This document shows, piece by piece, positions 10,116 through 21,277 of a stretch of DNA of 64,000 nt. The notes below the pieces were generated by a model. It did no database searches and was not told where the DNA came from. It saw nothing but the letters and a program-made list of their open reading frames with translations. A program made the position numbers and the translations under genes. The stretch is from Acarospora socialis (lineage: Eukaryota; Ascomycota; Lecanoromycetes; Acarosporales; Acarosporaceae): NCBI GenBank assembly GCA_025617375.2, contig JAMYGW020000005.1, positions 1,798,001-1,862,000 of the forward strand, read 5' to 3'. Each line of letters begins with the position of its first letter. Position 1 is the stretch's first letter.

Positions 10116-11614
10116 ATGCCTCCTGCGCGAGAACGGAGATGGTGGACTAGTCAGGAGGATGACATTCTCAAGAATGGGGTGCAAATTCAATGTAAAGCCT
10201 TCCTGCGATTCAAGACTCCTACATGATGGTTGCATTCTTTTTAGGGTGCAGCTGAAACTAACGACTATGTCATGTAACGAAGACGGAAGTGTCCAAAATT
10301 GGAACGACATCGCCGTATTGTTGCCTGGCCGCACAAACAAGGACTGCCGCAAGCGATGGTCCAAGATCCAGGTGGACATCAGAAAAGGGGCATGGACACG
10401 AGACGAAGATGAGAGGCTGCAGCAAGCAGTTCAGCAAATTGGCGTCAAGTTGGTTGCCTCTCGCTTTCCCACTCGTGGTCGTGCAATTTGGTTCGAAGTT
10501 TTGATGCTCACCTAGTACCTTTCGTAGATGGTCTCAAGTGGCCACCATGGTCCGAAATCGTAATGCAGACCGTATGTGAATGGCTTACAATATGTAAGAT
10601 GCGTTCGGTTCGTTCCAACTCCCAACTGACGTGCATTCGGGGGCAGAGTGCGCAAAACGATGGCAGCATGTGTTGGGACCCGACTTCAAGCACTCTCCGT
10701 GGACCCCTGAAGAGGACGGAAAATTGCTGGAGGCCATGATAAGGCACAGGAACAACTGGAAGCAGATCGGGCTTACAGATCTGCCTGACCGTTCCACCCA
10801 CAATATTCGAAATCGGTGAGGCAAAACATCACCTCCGCCAATATTTCCTCAGGGGACATTAGTTGATTGTAGTTAAAGGAGCCTCCTTCTCGGACGCCGG
10901 AGCCGGAATATGCTTGCTAGGGGTTCTGTCTTGGCTCAGCAACCGAGCCCAAGTTCCAACGAGGACGATGTGGTTGGTGACGGACCAGATAGGGATGACG
11001 ACGACGACAACGATGCATGTGATGGAAGTTCTGAATGTGAGTACACCGGCTCAGCAGGACTGCACCAACCTCAGGAGCCGTCCGGAACTGCCGTCACCCA
11101 GCAAGAAGCAATTGTTGCCCCAGAGCCTGGAATTGATACTCCGAGTATCACGCACTTTCAGCAGCCGCTTGCACCCTTGGAGATGCCTGAGGGCACTGAT
11201 TCATTATTTGACTCGAACTGGAGAGGCACTACAGGACAGATACAGACTTACCAAGAGCCGCCGACATCACGCAGTGACTGTCTTTCTTGGTTCGATCCAT
11301 TCAAAGTATCAACCTCAACTGCGGCTGGTTCAGAACCTTCGTGGTGGACCAAAAGTACCATGGATGAGCACTACTTTCATAATTCCGAACCCTTCGATTA
11401 TGAGTTCCTTGATATGCCTGGAAGCAGCGATGACTCGAAAGCCAAAGAGCATATCGAGAGCAACGGCGGAAACACCACCTGGGAAAACAAAACGAAGGGC
11501 AGTGTCACTCTGACCCTGAGTCAGGTGGATTCGGATGTTGCTCAGGAGATAATGGGAAGCGTGCTCAAACACAGCGCAGGCCTCAAGATTCGGTGCATTG
11601 TCAATGATGATTGA
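10116..11614 (+). CDS. Three-repeat Myb-like DNA-binding regulator
   Basis: Five exons (10116-10191, 10283-10448, 10528-10571, 10647-10815, 10879-11614) give 396 residues. Splicing rebuilds three SANT/Myb repeats: [50 protein letters not shown] and [22 protein letters not shown], with the regularly spaced Trp residues that form each helix bundle. After these comes an acidic Asp-rich linker and a conserved-looking tail ([19 protein letters not shown]). It should act in the nucleus as a transcription factor, perhaps for the neighbouring adenylate-forming reductase (inference). The first intron is the least certain: I used donor GTAAAG and an AG at 10281-10282. The donor GTTGGT of intron 2 is unusual but restores VKWSQVA. 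Confidence 0.8.
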
Positions 11615-11997
11615 GATAGGTCCACTGAGTGCCGCTGCACACGATTATACATATAGATTATAGAACGAAGCATAGGTACCGTGAAAAGACTAGAATTCGA
11701 TACCCTTCCTCGTGAGAGAGGATGCGTCTACTATGGAGCTGTTTTGTAGTTTCCGGAAGCGAGAGACGTGGTGTCTTGGCACCACCACTATCAGATAGTA
11801 TTATTAAATATTCATAAAAGTCGTTGTCTCCTCCATGCCCAATAATCTGCCGGACTCGACGCAACAGTGCATCAATCCACTTGTTAATGAGCTGCTTAGG
11901 AAGATTTGTCCACTTTGCCTGCCATGCAGCAGTTGCACCTGCTTTCTTGTGTGTATTATATCTCTTTTTGATGATAATTCTGCGAATGTGCGGCCAT

Positions 11998-12198
11998 TAG
12001 GGTGGCCGCCGGGCAGGGCCAGGCCGGGCTCAAATTTGCTGTCCGACAGCCGGGCCGGGTCAGCATTTTTGGTCAAAACCCGGCCCGGATCGTTACAGTG
12101 AGCGTTATATGAACCTGAGCATAGATCTTGCCTATAGTATAAACTTGCCAGTCCGGGTCCCGAAATCTGGGCCCGGCCCGGCCCAGTGGTATACCCTA
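11998..12198. mobile_element. hAT-type MITE with perfect 8-bp target duplication
   Basis: The 201-bp element begins TAGGGTGGCC and ends GGTATACCCTA, so both ends read TAGGGT inward, followed by GC-rich subterminal repeats of GGGCCGGGCC type on both sides. It is flanked on each side by GCGGCCAT (11990-11997 and 12199-12206), a perfect 8-bp target duplication as made by hAT transposases. No coding capacity is present, so it would have moved with a transposase supplied elsewhere. Confidence 0.85.
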
Positions 12199-13366
12199 GC
12201 GGCCATGTGGTGCTCAATTGCATTTGCAGCCGGCGACGATTGCCGAAATTACTTTAGATCTGGGTAGATTCTAGAAGCGAATTCAGAATTGCGGGTAGAT
12301 TTTAGATATTCGCCGGAGTTCTGCGGCTGGGAGGCATCACTACTTCATACAACCGCAATCCTGCCCGACAGATTCTTGAACCCTCATCGAAATGACAGCA
12401 TCAATATACAGAGCACACAGCAGGCACGAGGCCCACACAGGGCACAAAGTCACATGATCTGGGGAGAGTCAGGGTCTTTGTGATTTTGGAGTTACGGAAG
12501 CATAGAAGGGGCGGCTTGGACGAGAGAGAACGTTGTTGGGAAGGTTTTTCCTGTGAGGATGCAGGAGGTCGTGGAATCACGGTTGCTGTGGACAGCGGAG
12601 TTGCAACATAGCTTCATCGTGGCCATAGCCCACCAGGTAGTGAGGGACCGAGGGACCGCAGACACAGGAGGACAGTTGGTCGCTGAGTCAGAGCCTTATA
12701 CAAAAATCACAAATGAAGCACTTCTATCGACGGATATGTATATATGCATAGATGAAAGCCAGACCCCTCAATTGAGGTGGTTGCTGGGCACACGAGTGCG
12801 ATGAAGTGAGGTGCGTTTGCTGAGGTAGACGCAGTTAGGCAATTAGTGCCAAGGCTGGCCCAAACGGATGGCTGGAACCGTGTGTGAAAAATCAATCAAT
12901 CAATATTCCTGGCTCTCCTACCCAAAGCATCAATGTTGAGCTCTTGATTGTCATGAACCAGATGACGGGATATTCATTAGTGCTCACAGGGGACCCGAGT
13001 TCTTTCGTCTCACCTTTCAGCCTGGTAACCCAAGTTGGGGCCGCTCAAGTCTGATTGGTTCTCCCTCCTAGGCTGAGGTCAGCGGTGACGAGGGACTGAT
13101 TGCGAGTTAAGATATCCGTAAATGCTCGTCAGGGGTAAAGTCGGCATGGGCGGAGCTTATCGGTGGTTAGATCTGCGTGATCATCGATATCGGGGATTTT
13201 TCTATTATCTTTGATTCATCCTAGCTTCTGCTCTTTCATCATTTGGGCAAGAAATCTCTACCCTCGCTGATGTGGAACCCGGCTCCGGGCACATGTTTAT
13301 CTCGAAGAATTGGACGAAAGAGCATCAAAGCGCGTTGTTCGTAAATTTCTAGCTGGAACCATTCCC

Positions 13367-13403
13367 AACCTAGCAACCTAGCAACCTAGCAACCTAGCAA
13401 CCT
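13367..13403. repeat. Octamer tandem repeat (AACCTAGC)4.6
   Basis: Four and a half perfect copies of AACCTAGC lie about 60 bp before the reductase start codon, probably within its 5' untranslated region or core promoter. Confidence 0.9.
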
Positions 13404-13462
13404 GAGTTCCTCCACTCTTCCCGTTGAGGCAACATCTTGCTGAGACCACAGTCGCTACAAAG

Positions 13463-16400
13463 ATGGCAGCTTTTGTAACACCCAAGATCAGCCTGGACCC
13501 GACCACGCGGTTAGGTATACAGACATTGCCTGCGCTTGTTGACTTTCACGCTGAAAACAACCCTCAGCACCTATTTTGCCTTCAAGTCAAAAGGGACAAT
13601 CGTTTCATGCTAGTGAGCTACGAGAGGCTTCAGCATGCCATCTTCCGCTGCCAGGCTTGGCTTGAAGAACAAGCCATCGGTCTTCATCCGCCCATCGTGG
13701 ATGACGGGCACGTGAAGAAATGCGCGCCCGTTGCCATCTTGATGGAAAGCCACGTGGGTCTGGCCATCTATGTGCTCGCCTGCATGGGCAAGGGCATACC
13801 AGTTGTGCTTCTGTCCGCGCGCTTGAGTGCGCCTGCTGTGCGCCATCTCATTCGAGAAACAGGCGCGAAGCTCATTCTCATATCGCCACGCCTGCAGCCT
13901 CTCGCGTCCGAGGCTTTTCCAGCCGCAGAAGACAATAATAAAGAAGCAGACGAAGAGGGAATTAGAGTAACGATCCGCCTCGTAGCTGAATACGAAGCCT
14001 TGCTTGAAGAAGGAGAGGCTGCAGATGCAAGTCGACCCGCTACATGTACTGCGCATCCAAACCATTTCGTTTCGGAAGAAGACCGCCAGGTGCTCATCCT
14101 CCATTCTTCAGGGACATCAGGGCTGCCGAAGCCAATACCCTGCTCCCATAGGTATTTCCTGGGTTACGCAACATGTCACAGCTTCAGCTCCGACGAAGAA
14201 GCTCACGGTCTGACCATCTCGACACCACCATTCTTCCACGTAAGTAACAAGAAATGAGATGAGGCTGCAGACTCCGTGCTAACTGTGGCGACAGGGCTTT
14301 GGCTTTGTGTCAATCTGCATGTCCCTTGGTATCGGCAAGACAATTTGCATCCCTCCGCCCTCCATGATTCCAAACGGGGCATCCATCGCATCCCTCATAC
14401 AAGATTTCGGAGCGAAGGCATTGTTGACCGTGCCGTCGATTCTGGAAGAAATCGAGTCTTTACCAGGCAACAAAGGGCACGAGGTTCTTCGAAGACTGGA
14501 CTTTGTCGCTTTTGGTGGCGGCGTGCCAAAGGGGTCTACCGGGGCGAGGCTCGAATCTGCGGGAGTGAGACTAATCAACCAATATGGAGCCACCGAGACT
14601 GGCCCCTTGACACCTTTTTTTGTACCTGGCAAGGGATACAACTGGCGTCAACTCAGGTTGCGCACCGACACGCTTGGACCGCTCCAAGTCAGACTCGACC
14701 GTGTCGACATGGACATAAAGCAGCCCGAACACTTGCATACTGACTCTGGTGACTCTGACTCTGAACGAACCTACACGTACAAGCTCAGTATGAGGCCATT
14801 CGGGTGGCAAGAGCGCTTCGAGCTCCAAGATCTGATCGTAACTAACAGGGAATGCTCTCTGGACAGCGACATTGGACAGTTGGATTTCTCCATTACCGGC
14901 CGTACCGACGACTTGATCTGCCTTGCAACAGGGGAGAAAGTGCGGCCTACGATATTGGAGTCTCTGCTCAAACAGCAGGAAGGCGTGAAAGACGCAACTG
15001 CATTCGGAGACCAACAATTTGAACTAGGAGTCATAGTGGAGTCTGTCAAAGCCATCGACCACAACGAGGTGGAGAGTTTCAAAGCATCCATATGGCCAGT
15101 AATCGAGGAAGCCGGTCGTCAGATGGATGCTCATGCCAGGATCACATCGCCAGCTGCCATCTTGATTGTTTGCCCAGGCGCCCTCCCAAGATCAGACAAG
15201 GGAACTATCCTCCGAAATGCGGTCGCAAAGAAATTTGCTGAAGAGATAGCGAGCGTATATCGCAATCTCGAGGCCAGCGTGGACGCGCCTCCTCTTGACT
15301 TGTCCTCACCCCGGTCAAGCATCAGGGCTCTAGTGACAGAAAGCGCCAAGTGGCAAGCCCCTGGCAATGACTGGCTCGACGATGATGACTTCTTTGCGCG
15401 GGGCATGGACAGCCTCCAGGCAACTCAGCTGCGAAGGTTCCTGATAGCCTCGGTGCGCGCGACACACACTGCGTCCGGGTTCGAAGCGGACCATGTTCTG
15501 CCCGTCGACAAGATTACCGACGACTTTGTGTACCGACATCCATCTGTCAGCATGCTTGTCGAGGCACTGATGCCAGAACGCCCAGCGGCGAACGGGATCA
15601 TACCTGAAACGGACCTCATTGAGCAGCTTGTCGAGAAGTACACCGGCAGAAGTGACCACGGACAACAACAAAAGAAAGCCGTTGTCGTGCTTACAGGCGC
15701 TACTGGAAGTCTGGGTTCTTTTTTCCTTGGGCAGCTTCTTGTGGATGATTCCGTGGGTCGCATCATCTGTCTGAACAGACCTGGGAAAGAAAGTTCAATC
15801 GAAGCTCAAAAGCATGCCATGAGATCACGGGATATCTCGGTCAATGATGACATGTGGGCCAAAGTTGAGATACGCCAGACGAGTACAGCGGCCCCATGTC
15901 TCGGGTTGGAGGAGCCCGAGTACGAGCGCATAGCGACCGAAATGACTCACATCGTACACATTGCGTGGCCGATGAATTTCAAGATGGGCCTTCAGTCCTT
16001 TGATGCCTCGTTTAGAAGCCTGCAAAACCTGATCCAGCTGGCGCGCAAGGCACACTTTTACCATCATCGGACGAAACCAAGGGTGCTGTTCATATCTTCC
16101 ATCTCCACTGTTGGCAACTATCCTTCGGTCCGGGGGGAAGTTCTGATTCCTGAAGTCATTGTCGAGGACCCGACCTGGACGCTCGGACTCGGCTATGCCA
16201 AAGCCAAGCTCGTATGCGAGAAAATGATCCAACGCGCGACTAATGATTACCCTGAGATTGAGGCTGGATTGGTTAGAGTTGGGCAGATCGCAGGCGCCAG
16301 CAGTGGCTATTGGAACGCCAACGAACACTTCGTCGCCCTCTGCGCCTCGTCTCAGAAGGTGGGCAAGTTTCCCGATCTGCGTGGGGTAAGTCCAGAGCCA

Positions 16401-16855
16401 AATTCTGATCCATCTACATTCCATTCCTCCCACTGATACCCGTGAAACAGACATTGTCCTGGCTGCCAGTTGACTCAGCTGCCAAAGCTATCGCCGAGAT
16501 CCTCTTTGATCATCTACCGCTTCAACAGGTCTACCATCTGGAAAACCCCGTCCGACAGAGTTGGGAAGAGGTAGTAATGCTCATGTCCAGGGAGCTCCAT
16601 ATACCCAGCTCGTCCATCATCCCACTGGAACGTTGGCTGGACCTCGTTGCGTCTGCACCAGGACCGGGCAACCCCGCCGCGAGCCTCATACAGTTTCTTC
16701 GAAAAGATTTTCTCAAAATGTCGTGCGGGTCTGTAGTTCTGGATACATCCATCTCGCGCAATGTGAGTCCAACTATGGCCAACATGGAATCCGTGGGAGA
16801 GAATGCCATCAAGGCCTACATCTCTTACTGGAGGAGGATAAAGCTGTTACAATGA
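13463..16855 (+). CDS. Adenylate-forming reductase (NRPS-like, A-T-R)
   Basis: Three exons (13463-14239, 14295-16385, 16451-16855) give 1090 residues. An adenylation domain activates a carboxylic acid (HSSGTSGLPKP near 214, NQYGATETGPL, GRTDDLICLATGEKVRP and the catalytic Lys in PRSDKGT). A carrier domain follows with the phosphopantetheine Ser632 in GMDSLQ. A thioester reductase domain starts with VVLTGATGSLG near 722 and has YAKAK (Tyr893, Lys897). The enzyme should load an acid, hold it as a thioester and release an aldehyde or alcohol with NADPH. There is no condensation domain, so it is a reductase and not a peptide synthetase. All key residues are present. An in-frame ATG at 13424 would add 13 residues. 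The substrate (aryl acid or amino acid) cannot be told. Confidence 0.92.
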
Positions 16856-17430
16856 GACTCCAAAAGTCAAGGCCCTGGCCTGTATTTCAAGTTTATTGTC
16901 GCTCGTAATGGCTTGGTATCAAGGGCCTCCAACCCCGGCCGAGTGCCCATCCCGCATTCCTTCTCCTCGACCACAAACCAATACCCAGGACGATATTGCC
17001 ATGCCTTGCTTCGGTATCAAATGTGAGCACCGTCTAAAGAGGGCCTGGGAAGATCAATCAGGAGCTGAAACATGGTGATGCTCGGACAATACAGGCTAGC
17101 CGCTTTAGAAGTCCTTACAGAAGGGACGGTGGTGAGTTGACAAGACGGCAAGAAAGCAGGACAGATGCGGGTAGCAAAGCCCATCTGGCCAAAGTGCACA
17201 ACGCAACAAGTCTATAAGAAGCTTCCATTCCCCCTCCTCTTGGACTCTGGGCAAGGCGACTCCTGCATCAGATGTTGAATTCCGTGATTTGATACAGACA
17301 GGGAAGTGAAGTCAAGTTTAAGGAAATGATGAAGCAATCTCTGAGACAGTTCTTGAAATCGGAGGCAGTCACATCATCCCAAAAATAAAAATTCAAGGGT
17401 ATATATCATTCCCAATACCGCTACTCACAT
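16856..17430. other. Intergenic, no gene seen
   Basis: Between the reductase stop and the transposase-like fragment I see no ORF, RNA or repeat that can be supported. Confidence 0.45.
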
Positions 17431-17694
17431 TCATGAACACTGTACATTGTTATCCTTCTCTTCCGCGCAGACTCTCGGCCTTCCTTTCCGGGGTGCCTCA
17501 GCCACGTACTCATCCTTCAGGACGGGGTTGTCGACGACGTCGAATCCAAGACTTCGTGCCTTTTCCTGATACCGTTTGATCTGGCGGGCCGAGACCTTCG
17601 AAATACGCTCCGCTTCCCGCAGTGACTTGCCCCCAAACTCAACAAGAGTCAAAGCCTGAATTTTCTGGGCCGTCGATAGCTGTCGGTTGCCCAT
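17431..17694 (-). CDS. Transposase-type helix-turn-helix protein fragment
   Basis: An 87-residue frame starts at MGNRQLSTAQKIQAL. It contains a helix-turn-helix of the kind at the N-terminus of Tc1/mariner-like transposases (LREAERISKVSARQIKRY), then a basic GRPRV segment that normally precedes the DDE nuclease domain. The frame stops soon after and no DDE-domain coding sequence follows, so the protein cannot transpose by itself. It is either a relic or a small expressed DNA-binding peptide. A GTGAGT donor just after the stop hints that a longer spliced form once existed. Confidence 0.5.
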   Translation of the reverse strand: MGNRQLSTAQKIQALTLVEFGGKSLREAERISKVSARQIKRYQEKARSLGFDVVDNPVLKDEYVAEAPRKGRPRVCAEEKDNNVQCS

Positions 17695-18932
17695 GGCGCT
17701 GCTTCGGGGGTTTGTTTCGGGGCTTCGAGGCCTGTAAAAGAACCCCCGGGAGTCAACTGGTGTCCCTATATATGTACTAGTACTAGTCACCAAGCATTGC
17801 GTCCAAAGCACATGAATTTCGTATTTCTTGAGTGTTTACTTGTGGTTTTCACCGCCAACCCTTTGTGTTCGGAAATAGCCGTGACGCTAGCCTTTTAGCG
17901 CTTCGACATCGCCAAGGTGCCTTAATTCCTCTGTATGTGTACTACGGAGCTAGTTGGTACGTACCCGCGCCTTTGCCGCAGCCGACCCAAGCTGATGAAA
18001 GCATAGCGACCGTGGACAGAGTGATACTACTTGATAATAATCAGAGACCTGGTCAGCTCTTAGTCAGATATAGATTCAGATACCTGATTTGCCCTACCAC
18101 ACCTCTGTACGAGACCGGGAGACATAAGTCTGCACATTTCTCGCTTGAAGATGTCATCGTAGAGTTGCGCCGATTTATGTCCACGACTTCGTACGGAGGG
18201 TAACGAATTCTGCTAACTACCTAGGTAGCTTATTGGTGACAGCACCGTGCTAGAGTAAATACGGCAACATAGCTTAAGGTTGTGTGGCTTGTACTGATTT
18301 CTTGATAGGAGCGATTGCACCATACGATATTACATGCATCATGCATATATGAGTCAGCCTGAGAGAAGGAGTACCTGAGGTGGTAGTTGGACGTCGTGCA
18401 ACGTTGAAATAGATACTCCGTGATGGGGCCACCTGAACTCGAAGGCTTTTCATTTGCGGATACTGTGAGAAGGGTGAGATAAACATTGACTGACAAACTG
18501 TGCATGGACAAGTCATGCCTAAGCTCACGCCTAAACTCATGTCTAATTGTGAGAAGGCAGTTGGTGGAGTAAATATAAATGAAATCTACTCGTACACATG
18601 TCGGAGACATTTGCTGTTTTGACAGGGTCAATCGGTCCTTTATAACTCCGGTCAGGATCTCTTGTACGGGCACCTCCAGCGCAGGCATGCACTAGCGATA
18701 TGAAGGAGAGATTGATACCCCGTCACCGATTATTCGCACAGCATTCTTCATCTCTTTATCTCTTACCGTCTTCATCTTTCACGTCGACCTTCTACTCCCT
18801 CAGCGCGACACATCTCAAACACAACTCATCGCATCACAATCCCTCGCAAAACAACGCATCGCACACACCACAACACAACGATCCTACTTTGGTTGTCTCT
18901 CACTCTCGCTGACTCCTCAGATCCAACAAGAC
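17695..18932. other. Intergenic, no convincing gene
   Basis: One open frame (about 17832-18203, +) lacks any recognisable motif and was not accepted. The last ~200 bp are CA/CT-rich and look like the promoter and 5' leader of the MDR gene. Confidence 0.45.
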
Positions 18933-20042
18933 ATGCCTTCCAACCAGGCAGCTTGGTTAACCGCGAAATCGGCCACACCTCTCCAGGTCAAAAAAGCCCA
19001 ATATACCGCCCCGGGGGAGAACGAGATCGTCGTCAAGAATGCCGCCGTCGCCGTCAACCCGATCGACTGGGTCAAACAGGGCATGGGCGACATGATGTTC
19101 GCGTGGATCAAATATCCCTTCGTCTTGGGCAGCGATCTCGCCGGTCAGGTCGTCGAGGTGGGCAAGGGCGTCACGCGCTTCAAGGTCGGCGACCGGGTCG
19201 TGGGCCACGCGGTCGGCATGGACCAGAGGAGCAACAAGTCGAGCGAGGGAGCCTTCCAGGAGTACACCGTGCTGAGGACGTACATGACCTCGCCCATCCC
19301 CGACTCGCTGTCGTACGAGGACGCCTGTGTCATGCCGCTTGCCCTGTCGACCGCCGCCTGCGGCATGTTCATGAAAGACTTCCTGGCACTGCCTTATCCG
19401 AGGGTGTCGCCCAAGCCGAACGGGAAGACTCTGCTTGTCTGGGGCGGCTCGACGAGCGTTGGAAGCAATGCGATCCAGCTTGGCGTCGCGTCCGGCCACG
19501 AGGTCATCACGACGGCGTCACCCAAAAACTTCGAGTATGTTCGGAGGCTCGGTGCCTCGCAGGTCTTCGACTACAACAGCCCGACGGTTGTCAAAGACAT
19601 CATCCAGGCCTTCCGCGACCGAGAATCCGCCGGCGCCCTTGCGATTGGCAACGGCTCATTGAAGCCATGCCTCGACATCATCGGCGCGTCTCGGGGCAAG
19701 AAATTCGTCGCTCAAGCAAGCGTCACCACGCCTGGCGACTTTCCAACCAGCCCACTAGGGTTCGTCTCGTTTGGCGCGTTTATGGGATGGGACGCCGCGA
19801 CCACGGCACTCAAATCTCGGATGAAGAACGTTAACAAGAAGTTCATCTTTGGCAGCGACCTGATGGCCAACGAGGTCTGCCGGGCCATCTACGAAGATTT
19901 CTTGCCCGCGGCCCTGGCCCAAGGCAAGTTCGTCGCTGCGCCAGAGCCACATGTGGTCGGGAAGGGCCTCGAACACGTCCAGGAAGCCATGGACCTGAAT
20001 AAGAAGGGTGTGTCCGCGAAGAAGGTGGTGGTCACTTTGTGA
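18933..20042 (+). CDS. Medium-chain dehydrogenase, trans-enoyl-reductase-like
   Basis: An intronless gene of 369 residues. It belongs to the zinc-independent MDR group: GroES-like N-terminal half (NPIDWVKQG, GSDLAGQVVEVG, FKVGDRV) and a Rossmann half with WGGSTSVGSNAIQLG, HEVITTASPKN and GASQVFDYN. No Cys/His zinc ligands are seen. Fungal proteins of this shape include stand-alone enoyl reductases that work in trans with a PKS and quinone-oxidoreductase-like enzymes. The PKS at 25 kb has its own ER domain, so this gene may serve another enzyme or a tailoring step (inference). Its codon use is GC-rich and it appears intact. Confidence 0.85.
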   Translation: MPSNQAAWLTAKSATPLQVKKAQYTAPGENEIVVKNAAVAVNPIDWVKQGMGDMMFAWIKYPFVLGSDLAGQVVEVGKGVTRFKVGDRVVGHAVGMDQRSNKSSEGAFQEYTVLRTYMTSPIPDSLSYEDACVMPLALSTAACGMFMKDFLALPYPRVSPKPNGKTLLVWGGSTSVGSNAIQLGVASGHEVITTASPKNFEYVRRLGASQVFDYNSPTVVKDIIQAFRDRESAGALAIGNGSLKPCLDIIGASRGKKFVAQASVTTPGDFPTSPLGFVSFGAFMGWDAATTALKSRMKNVNKKFIFGSDLMANEVCRAIYEDFLPAALAQGKFVAAPEPHVVGKGLEHVQEAMDLNKKGVSAKKVVVTL

Positions 20043-21129
20043 ACTGCTTTATTCCCCCTAGAGTCATCATTTCTTAGGTCAGGAGCAGAGGTTTTAGTGT
20101 AGTTGTAGTTTCGCTTACACTTGAACTAAGCGTATTAAAAAGGAACTTCATGATGTTGGAAATCTAATACATGAATAAACGGATTATCTACTAGGGAATT
20201 TAGCGTCTTGGCTTGTACTTCGTACCATACCACTTGCGGAGAAAGCACTGGTTAATCGAAGGGTTGTGCACTAGGGTAAAATCCTTGTTGCACGTCACAA
20301 AGAACCTGATCGGAGGATCATTTACAAGCTCATCAGATGATTCATAACCTCCAGCAGGTCTACATTGTCACCCGCAATATCTTTTATATTTCTATTAACA
20401 TATTTACCGTTACGGCTTCGTGTCTCTTGCTCTGGACACTGCAGCTAGAAATTATCGGCAAAGCGCCTCAAACTGCACATATACCTTAGACAGGACAACA
20501 ACGAGATTGAACGAATGAGCTTGGCTGGGCTCTTAACCACTCCTCACTTCCTTCACGTCATATCATCTTTTTCAAGGCAATCGTTTGCCCGCCGTACTGA
20601 TTGGCTCTCGGGTTCCCACTCTCTCTCCTTCATCACTCTTACACAGAATATGGCGCATTCAAATGATCAGTAGGAACTCTCCTTCTTCAGACTCTTGCTA
20701 CCTCTTTTCATCTAGGGCGCAGACATGCGGTTTAACCGCACTTTATTGCAATTCCTTTATGTCAACACCGTCACCTCATCCTCTCCTTCACTGATTTTGC
20801 TATTAAAGGCTGCGAATTGTTGATATTCATACAAGCTTCGCTCCTTTTGTTCTCAGGTCTTGCTACCGTTGAGAGCGCGCACCGCTTTCCTCTACCATTT
20901 CCGCAGCGCTGCGGACCCCGCAGGCTCTACAAGCTATCTTTCGAAGCTTCTGCACGGTAGGGGTCGTCAAGACTTGTGAGACCATCATATTTGAAGCCTA
21001 TGCTATTCAATCCAGGACCTACACTCTGGGATAGTGTAAGGGTTCTACAGACAACGGCGAGTCTTCTACCACGCTCAGGATTCGATATGAGGGAAGAGAG
21101 AAGATGAAGAGAGGTGGAAGTTTACGAAC
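20043..21129. other. Gene-poor stretch, no gene seen
   Basis: This contains the 3' region of the MDR gene and AT-rich sequence. Small open frames have no supporting motif. Confidence 0.45.
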
Positions 21130-21277
21130 CTGGGTCTCCGTGGCACAGAATGCCAATGGCATCATAGTCCTGGTTTGGACAGTCTCTTTGGACTAAGTCG
21201 CGGGGCACGACCGCGGCGATTGTGGGCCGAAGGAGGACGGTGGGTGAGGTCAGGGTATAGAGAATGGCGAAGCGCAT
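21130..21277 (-). CDS. Possible small secreted protein (first exon)
   Basis: From an ATG at 21277 the frame reads MRFAILYTLTSPTVLL, a plausible signal peptide, followed by a short mature part with two Cys and DYDAIGILCHGDP. Unspliced, it stops after about 51 residues; with a donor at 21129 (GTTCGT) it could continue a few residues. Nothing is known to match it, and the length is at the limit of what can be believed. Expression data would decide. Confidence 0.25.

Larger units (their letters stand above)
11615..13462. other. Long gap holding a hAT MITE and an octamer repeat, no gene seen
   Basis: Between the Myb gene and the adenylate-forming reductase I recognise only the MITE at 11998-12198 and the octamer repeat at 13367-13403. 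The last few hundred bases should contain the reductase promoter. Confidence 0.5.

Noticed and set aside
17832-18203. Open frame of 123 codons on the + strand
   Set aside because: No domain, signal peptide or plausible context; length is compatible with chance.
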